The notes beneath the pieces were generated by a model. The model worked only from the letters and a program-made list of their open reading frames with translations, searched no databases and was not told the origin of the DNA. 11,428 bases of DNA from an uncultured Bacteroidales bacterium (GTDB lineage Bacteria > Bacteroidota > Bacteroidia > Bacteroidales > Paludibacteraceae): NCBI GenBank assembly GCA_937886455.1, contig CALGCU010000174.1:1-11428 (forward strand). Direction: 5' to 3'. A program made the position numbers and the translations under genes. Positions 7,312-11,428 of this stretch are shown here, in pieces (the stretch's first letter is position 1; each line of letters begins with the position of its first letter).

Positions 7312-7931
7312 TGAAACGCTTGTTATTCTCCTTGTTCTTGTTATTACCACTTGTACTTAAAGCACAGGTGCGGCTGGAACATCCGGAGATGTATCTGGGT
7401 GTACATGCTGGAGCCACAGGGAGTATGATGAATTTTTCGCCCTCCGTATCTGTGAGCCCATTTATGGCTTTTGGTGCAACAGCCGGAGTGGGATGGCGCT
7501 ACATAGCCGAACGCCACTTTGGACTACAATTAGAACTCAATTATGCTCAACGAGGTTGGCAAGAAAAACAAGGTTTTCATCGACAAGCAGACTACATAGA
7601 GCTTCCCATGATGACCCATTTATATATCGGCAAAAAAGTAAGAGGATATCTCAACATAGGTCCACAGATAGCCTACTTAGTGGCACAACGCTCATGGGGA
7701 ACTGCAACCGATGCTCCACAACATGCGCTTGCAGACAATCGTTTTGACTATGGTTTTTGTGGAAGTCTGGGTATGCAAGTGTTAACAAAGAGTGGTTGTT
7801 ATGAACTGGATGCACGATTTAATTATAGTTTAGGGAACTACTTCAGCGGGCGTAAAGCAGATTACTTTTCTTCCTCCAATCACATGAATATTGCCATCAC
7901 CCTTTCATGGATGTGGGCATTCAAACACTAA
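7311..7931 (+). CDS. PorT-like outer-membrane beta-barrel protein
   Basis: A 206-residue protein whose ATG shares its A with the stop of the LysM gene (TAATG), a strong sign of coupled translation. Residues 1-19 are a signal peptide (ending LKAQ). The mature part has glycine- and aromatic-rich beta strands: YLGVHAGATGSMM, GATAGVGWRYI, FGLQLELNYAQRGWQEK, YIELPMMTHLYI, GYLNIGPQIAYLV, YGFCGSLGMQVL, YELDARFNYSLG and a closing strand AITLSWMWAFKH. LELNYAQRGW followed by YIELPM is characteristic of the PorT/outer-membrane barrel family of Bacteroidetes. PorT itself serves type IX secretion, but many members do not, and no other type IX gene is visible. Coupling to the LysM-PBP1 gene suggests that the two products cooperate, for example linking the outer membrane to peptidoglycan. 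Confidence 0.82.
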   Translation: MKRLLFSLFLLLPLVLKAQVRLEHPEMYLGVHAGATGSMMNFSPSVSVSPFMAFGATAGVGWRYIAERHFGLQLELNYAQRGWQEKQGFHRQADYIELPMMTHLYIGKKVRGYLNIGPQIAYLVAQRSWGTATDAPQHALADNRFDYGFCGSLGMQVLTKSGCYELDARFNYSLGNYFSGRKADYFSSSNHMNIAITLSWMWAFKH

Positions 7932-7980
7932 AACAGACCTTTTTGTACGAATAATAGAAGGAAAATGTCAATTCCTCTAC

Positions 7981-8011
7981 ATTGTCATATACAAATAATT
8001 CTTTACCTTTG
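7981..8011 (+). promoter_or_regulatory. Promoter of the kdu operon (Bacteroidetes type)
   Basis: ATTG at 7981-7984 (one mismatch to the -33 TTTG) is followed after 19 bases by TACCTTTG at 8004-8011, an exact match to the -7 TAnnTTTG. Spacing is as expected for the Bacteroidetes primary sigma factor. Transcription would start near 8016-8019, leaving a leader of about 75 bases before kduI. The 161-base gap in which it lies holds no gene. Confidence 0.7.
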
Positions 8012-8021
8012 TATTTGTATA
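7988..8021. promoter_or_regulatory. Candidate operator: perfect 10-bp inverted repeat around the kdu -7 box
   Basis: TATACAAATA (7988-7997) and TATTTGTATA (8012-8021) are exact reverse complements separated by 14 bases; the spacer contains most of the -7 box. Arm centres are 24 bases apart, a little over two helical turns. The right side also contains TTTGTA twice in tandem (8008-8013 and 8014-8019), so the first copy could pair with TACAAA at 7990-7995. A dimeric regulator bound here would cover the promoter, as expected of a repressor relieved by an uronate-derived inducer. The regulator is not encoded in the window. Confidence 0.5.
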
Positions 8022-8092
8022 GGTGAGATAGTGCAGAATCATCAAATAAGCATGTAAAAAACAAACAAATAACAGTATAAAAACATACGTCT

Positions 8093-8938
8093 ATGAAAAC
8101 AAATTATGAAATCCGTTATGCAGCTCATCCGGAAGATGCAAAGTCGTATGACACACAACGCATCCGACGTGATTTTCTAATAGAAAAAGTTTTTGCTGCT
8201 GATGAAGTCAACATGGTGTATAGCATGTATGACCGCATGGTAGTGGGAGGAGCTATGCCTGTGAATGAAGCTTTGTTATTAGAAGCCATTGACCCATTAA
8301 AAGCACCCTATTTCCTCACCCGTCGTGAATTGGGTATTTTCAATGTAGGACAAGGTGTGGGAATTGTTCGTGCCGGCGACCAAGAATATGAATTAGGATA
8401 TAAAGAAGCTCTTTACTTGGGTAGTGGAGACAGAGAAGTAGTGTTTATCAGTAAAGACCCAGCATGTCCGGCTAAGTTCTACTTCAATTCTCTCACAGCT
8501 CATCGCAACTATCCTGACAAAAAAGTGACCAAAGCAGACGCAGTTGTGGCACACATGGGAAGCCTTGAAGGCTCAAACGACAGAAACATTAACAAGATGT
8601 TGGTAAATCAAGTGTTGCCTACTTGTCAGCTCCAAATGGGTATGACAGAATTAGCTCCGGGCAGTGTATGGAACACAATGCCGGCTCACGTTCACAGTCG
8701 TCGTATGGAAGCCTATTTCTATTTTGAATGTCCGGAAGACCATGCTATCTGTCACTTTATGGGAGAAGTGGATGAAACACGCCATGTGTGGATGAAGAAC
8801 GACCAAGCTGTACTTTCTCCAGAATGGAGTATTCACAGCGCAGCTGCCACTCATAACTACACATTCATTTGGGGAATGGGAGGTGAAAACCTTGATTATG
8901 GTGACCAGGACTTCTCTCTGATTACAGACTTAAAATAA
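8093..8938 (+). CDS. kduI: 5-dehydro-4-deoxy-D-glucuronate isomerase
   Basis: A 281-residue cytoplasmic cupin enzyme. It converts 5-keto-4-deoxyuronate (the open form of the unsaturated uronic acid made by polysaccharide lyases) to 2,5-diketo-3-deoxygluconate. The N-terminal YEIRYAAHPEDAKSYDT and the central FLTRRELGIFNVG agree with KduI. The zinc ligands are present as His199 and His201 (AHVHSRRMEAYFYF), Glu206 and His248 (EWSIHSAAATHNYTFIWG), matching the positions known for E. coli KduI (196, 198, 203, 245) with an offset of three. The C-terminal GGENLDYGDQD is also typical. Length is as usual (about 278-281). It is the first gene of the operon, behind a good promoter and putative operator. 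No clear Shine-Dalgarno sequence is present, as is common in this phylum. Confidence 0.96.
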   Translation: MKTNYEIRYAAHPEDAKSYDTQRIRRDFLIEKVFAADEVNMVYSMYDRMVVGGAMPVNEALLLEAIDPLKAPYFLTRRELGIFNVGQGVGIVRAGDQEYELGYKEALYLGSGDREVVFISKDPACPAKFYFNSLTAHRNYPDKKVTKADAVVAHMGSLEGSNDRNINKMLVNQVLPTCQLQMGMTELAPGSVWNTMPAHVHSRRMEAYFYFECPEDHAICHFMGEVDETRHVWMKNDQAVLSPEWSIHSAAATHNYTFIWGMGGENLDYGDQDFSLITDLK

Positions 8939-8972
8939 ACAGATCTATTCACTTTATAAGATTTTTCAGAAT

Positions 8973-9773
8973 ATGACAAACTTATTTTCACTTGAAGGCA
9001 AAAACGCCCTCATCACCGGAGCATCTTACGGCATTGGATTTAACATTGCTAAAGCATTTGTAAAAGCCGGAATTAAAAATATCATTTTCAATGATATCAA
9101 CGAAGAAGCATTGGCACGTGGATTGAAAAACTATGCAGACAATGGTATCACCAACGTGAAGGGTTATGTGTGTGATGTAACCAAAGAAGATGACGTGAAA
9201 GAAATGATTGAAAAAATTCACGCTGAAGTTGGACAAATCGACATCTTGGTTAACAATGCGGGTATCATTAAACGTATTCCTATGCACGAAATGAAGCGCT
9301 CTGAATTCCAACAAGTGATTGACATTGACTTAGTAGGACCATTCATCATGGCTTCTGCCGTATTACCGGAAATGATGGAACGTCGCGAAGGTAAGATTAT
9401 CAACATCTGCTCAATGATGTCAGAGCTCGGACGTGAAACCGTGTCTGCTTATGCTGCAGCGAAGGGTGGATTGAAAATGCTCACACGCAACATCTGCTCT
9501 GAATATGGTGAATATAACATCCAATGTAACGGAATTGGACCGGGATACATAGCTACTCCACAAACAGCACCACTTAGAGAACGCCAAGCTGACGGTAGCC
9601 GTCATCCGTTTGATTCATTCATCTGCGCTAAGACACCGGCCGGACGTTGGTTAGAACCAGAAGAACTTGGAGGCCCTGCAGTGTTCCTTGCTTCTCGTGC
9701 TTCTGACGCTGTAAACGGACATATCCTTTATGTGGATGGAGGTATTTTGGCATACATCGGAAAACAACCATAA
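8973..9773 (+). CDS. kduD: 2-dehydro-3-deoxy-D-gluconate 5-dehydrogenase, short-chain dehydrogenase
   Basis: A 266-residue classical short-chain dehydrogenase/reductase that would reduce 2,5-diketo-3-deoxygluconate to 2-keto-3-deoxygluconate in the cytoplasm. Visible motifs are the cofactor loop TGASYGIG (15-22), Asp41 near the end of the second strand (suggesting NAD(H)), NNAG (94-97), catalytic Ser147, and Tyr160-x-x-x-Lys164 (YAAAK), then GPGYIATP (189-196) and the C-terminal VNGHILYVDGG. At the place of the usual Asn of the catalytic tetrad the sequence has Asp119 (IDIDLVG). Close relatives in Bacteroides are often annotated as gluconate 5-dehydrogenase, and sequence alone does not separate the two well. 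The position 34 bases behind kduI decides for KduD. There is no kdgK or kdgA in the window for the next steps. Confidence 0.85.
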   Translation: MTNLFSLEGKNALITGASYGIGFNIAKAFVKAGIKNIIFNDINEEALARGLKNYADNGITNVKGYVCDVTKEDDVKEMIEKIHAEVGQIDILVNNAGIIKRIPMHEMKRSEFQQVIDIDLVGPFIMASAVLPEMMERREGKIINICSMMSELGRETVSAYAAAKGGLKMLTRNICSEYGEYNIQCNGIGPGYIATPQTAPLRERQADGSRHPFDSFICAKTPAGRWLEPEELGGPAVFLASRASDAVNGHILYVDGGILAYIGKQP

Positions 9774-9806
9774 GAGCATACGAACTTTTCTAATATTAAA
9801 AAACCT

Positions 9807-10934
9807 ATGAAACGAATTATTTTGTCTTTGTTCGTAGTGCTTGCACTCTTGTCATGCGACAAAGGTCAACAAATCATTGTGAGTAACACATCCGACTCAG
9901 ATCGTCAAGATGAGTTGGTAGAAGTGAGTCTCTCTATGATTGAATGGGATGCTGCTAAGTCTTATCGTTTAGTGGATGAAAAAGGCAAGGAAGTGCCCTA
10001 CCAAGTGATGAACTATGGCGAAACAGTGCCTCAAAGCATTGTATTTCCTGCTACTGTAGCATCACAATCAAAAGTGGTGTATGTACTAAAGAAAGGTACA
10101 CCTAAACCCTATGCTCCTAAGACATCAGCGCGCTATGTACCTGAACGCAAAGACGACTTTGCATGGGAAAATGACAAAGCAGCCTATCGTATGTATGGTC
10201 CTGCCTTAGCGGCTGAGAATCCGTCTTGCGGAGTGGACTTGTGGCTTAAACGTACAGAAGAGTTAGTAGTGGACACTTTCTACTACAACGAACTCACACT
10301 GGGACAATCCTACCATGTGGATCATGGAAAGGGTCTTGATTGTTACAAGGTAGCCAACAAATTGGGCGCCGGTGGTGTAGCTCCATTGTATAACGACACA
10401 TTATGGGTGGGCACTCACTATGACCGTTATGAAGTGCTTGAAAAAGGAGGATTGCGCGCTGTATTTGCCTTAGAGTATGATTCTGTACGTGTGGGAGATG
10501 CCTACTTCACTCAACGCATCGTCGTGACTTGCGATGCAGGCTCATTGCTCAACAAAGCAGTAGTCACTTATCAAGGAGAACAATTGAATGGCATGAAAGT
10601 AGCTGCAGGTATTTGGTTGCATACAACTGTTGACAATTACAAGCAAGACTTGAAAGGCAATTGGATAGCATACGCAGAGAATGCCGTGTCAGATGCAGGA
10701 ATACCCGTAGGACGTAACTACATTGCTGTAGTGATGCCTGAGATGGAGGGAGCACAAGTAATGGATCAGACTTTATTGGCTTATCGTTCCTATACAGTTG
10801 GCTCGGCTCTCACCTACTACTTTGGTGGTGGATGGAGTCAATGGGGATATCCTACGGATGATGATTGGTTTGCTGCTACTGCAAAAGCGGCGGATAACCT
10901 TGCAACTCCACTTACAGTAAGTGTAGAAAAATAA
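9807..10934 (+). CDS. DUF4861 family lipoprotein
   Basis: A 375-residue protein with a lipoprotein signal peptide: MKR, a hydrophobic core and the lipobox LLSC with Cys17. The following DKGQQ shows no clear surface-export signal, so it may face the periplasm. Features that I recall from the DUF4861 family are RKDDFAWENDKAAYRMYGP (114-132), GVDLWLKR (142-149), YHVDHGKGLDCYKV (169-182) with LGAGG (186-190), and YYFGGGWSQWG (337-347). Conserved-looking His170, His173, Asp175-like polar positions and Asp178 are candidates for an active site. No reaction is known to me. Members are found beside genes for pectin or glycosaminoglycan breakdown; here it is third in the kdu operon, 33 bases after kduD and before a terminator. 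I infer a role in releasing or handling uronate-containing oligosaccharides. Confidence 0.8.
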   Translation: MKRIILSLFVVLALLSCDKGQQIIVSNTSDSDRQDELVEVSLSMIEWDAAKSYRLVDEKGKEVPYQVMNYGETVPQSIVFPATVASQSKVVYVLKKGTPKPYAPKTSARYVPERKDDFAWENDKAAYRMYGPALAAENPSCGVDLWLKRTEELVVDTFYYNELTLGQSYHVDHGKGLDCYKVANKLGAGGVAPLYNDTLWVGTHYDRYEVLEKGGLRAVFALEYDSVRVGDAYFTQRIVVTCDAGSLLNKAVVTYQGEQLNGMKVAAGIWLHTTVDNYKQDLKGNWIAYAENAVSDAGIPVGRNYIAVVMPEMEGAQVMDQTLLAYRSYTVGSALTYYFGGGWSQWGYPTDDDWFAATAKAADNLATPLTVSVEK

Positions 10935-10947
10935 TACACATCATGAA

Positions 10948-10995
10948 CACCTTGCATGAAAATGCATGAGATTCATGCAAGGTGCTCAACTTTTT
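10948..10995 (+). terminator. Intrinsic terminator after the kdu operon
   Basis: CACCTTGCATGAA (10948-10960) pairs perfectly with TTCATGCAAGGTG (10972-10984) around an 11-base loop. CTCAAC and five T residues (10991-10995) follow. The stem starts 14 bases after the DUF4861 stop. The T run is six bases away rather than directly at the stem foot, so efficiency is uncertain, but the perfect 13-bp stem is unlikely by chance. Confidence 0.75.
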
Positions 10996-11019
10996 ATGAA
11001 CTAACACAATCAAATCATA

Positions 11020-11043
11020 AGGACTGATAGAAGAAGTCCTATC
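11020..11043 (+). promoter_or_regulatory. Small inverted repeats in the leader of the FGE-like gene
   Basis: AGGACT (11020-11025) pairs with AGTCCT (11035-11040) around nine bases. GATAG (11026-11030) can instead pair with CTATC (11039-11043). The two hairpins exclude each other. They lie 22-45 bases before the ATG at 11065. No TAnnTTTG box was found between the terminator and this gene. This may be a small operator or an mRNA hairpin, or chance. Confidence 0.3.
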
Positions 11044-11064
11044 AACTTTAAATAAGTATACGAC

Positions 11065-11428
11065 ATGAAAAAATACGTTTTTGTACTCTCTCTTTTGGTG
11101 ACATCCATGATAAGCCTATCACTGATGGCACAATCAACCAACCCAGTCCTCAATGATTCTACAAATAAGAACATCATCTTCACACTGCCCAATGGACCTT
11201 CATTTGAAATGGTATTTGTGCAAGGAGGTACATTTACAATGGGATGCACAGAAGACCAGAAAGGGAAATGCGAAGACGACGCATTACCTGCTCATCAAGT
11301 AGTGCTCACAGATTTCTACGCCGGAAAATACGAAGTGACACAAGCTTTATGGAAAGCCGTAATGGGTACCACGGTAGAACAACAATGTAAAATGGCAGGA
11401 CAGCATAATGTGTATGGTGTAGGTGATG
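11065..11428 (+). CDS. Secreted formylglycine-generating-enzyme-like (SUMF1 domain) protein, N-terminal part
   Basis: The frame is open from ATG 11065 to the window end (121 full codons), so the gene is cut at its 3' end. Residues 1-23 are a signal peptide (MKK start, hydrophobic core, LMAQ end). From about residue 45 the start of the FGE-sulfatase domain is clear: FEMVFVQGGTFTMG (47-60), an acidic segment with two cysteines (61-72), then PAHQVVLTDFYAGKYEVTQ (75-93) and LWKAVMG (95-101). True formylglycine-generating enzymes oxidise a sulfatase cysteine. Many Bacteroidetes members with this fold are instead structural (such as GldK) or unknown. The active-site cysteines lie near the C-terminus and are outside the window, so the activity cannot be judged. 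It is separated from the kdu operon by a terminator. Confidence 0.85.
   Translation, partial: MKKYVFVLSLLVTSMISLSLMAQSTNPVLNDSTNKNIIFTLPNGPSFEMVFVQGGTFTMGCTEDQKGKCEDDALPAHQVVLTDFYAGKYEVTQALWKAVMGTTVEQQCKMAGQHNVYGVGD

Noticed and set aside
7955..7979. Imperfect hairpin TAGAAGGAA / TTCCTCTA after the PorT-like gene, as a terminator
   Set aside because: One bulged base, an AT-rich stem and no T run after it. The T-rich stretch at 7941-7944 lies before the hairpin, not after.
8988..9314. 108-codon open frame on the minus strand inside kduD
   Set aside because: It lies opposite a gene with intact catalytic motifs and shows no recognisable protein features.
10948..10984. The 13-bp inverted repeat as a mobile-element end or attachment site
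   Set aside because: It is followed by T residues just after an operon's last stop, with no integrase, transposase or second copy in view.
1..11428. CRISPR array, tRNA, rRNA, insertion sequence or toxin-antitoxin genes
   Set aside because: No spaced repeats, cloverleaf, transposase or small paired toxin genes were found on either strand. Gaps between genes are at most about 160 bases.

Overview
The window reads as chromosomal DNA from a member of the Bacteroidales. The signs are moderate GC content, TAnnTTTG-type -7 boxes, few Shine-Dalgarno sequences, signal peptides ending in xAQ, PorT-like barrel proteins, a Bacteroidetes-type OstA/peptidyl-prolyl isomerase pair, and a kduI-kduD-DUF4861 catabolic cluster. 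Every supported gene is on the + strand. No tRNA, rRNA, CRISPR array, insertion sequence or phage gene was seen. No stretch longer than about 160 bases lacks a gene.

Region 1 (1-7931) is a tightly packed cell-envelope block. It begins inside a periplasmic parvulin-type prolyl isomerase. Four bases later comes a large LptA/OstA-like lipopolysaccharide-transport protein. After a 140-base gap with a short repeated motif and a promoter-like box come an outer-membrane beta-barrel protein and a small hydrophobic protein whose start overlaps the barrel gene's end. Next are a secreted CE7-like acetyl esterase, lipid A disaccharide synthase (lpxB), a secreted protein with two LysM domains joined to a type 1 periplasmic-binding-like domain, and a second (PorT-like) barrel protein that shares one base with it. 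Most of these are plausibly concerned with building or maintaining the outer membrane and its contact with peptidoglycan.

Region 2 (7932-10995) is a catabolic operon: kduI, kduD and a DUF4861 lipoprotein, with gaps of 33-34 bases. A Bacteroidetes-type promoter lies 80-110 bases upstream. Its -7 box sits between the arms of a perfect 10-bp inverted repeat, a good operator candidate. A 13-bp perfect stem-loop followed by T residues ends the operon. KduI and KduD turn the unsaturated uronic acid released by polysaccharide lyases and unsaturated glycuronyl hydrolases into 2-keto-3-deoxygluconate. The DUF4861 protein probably acts on the glycan at the envelope, but its reaction is not known to me.

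Region 3 (10996-11428) holds a 5' leader with a small inverted repeat and the start of a secreted formylglycine-generating-enzyme-like (SUMF1 fold) gene cut off by the window edge. Nothing here is a clearly new defence or mobile system. The best leads are the kdu operator, the DUF4861 protein, the LysM-PBP1 fusion, the repeat array at 2020-2082 and the overlapping small membrane protein.
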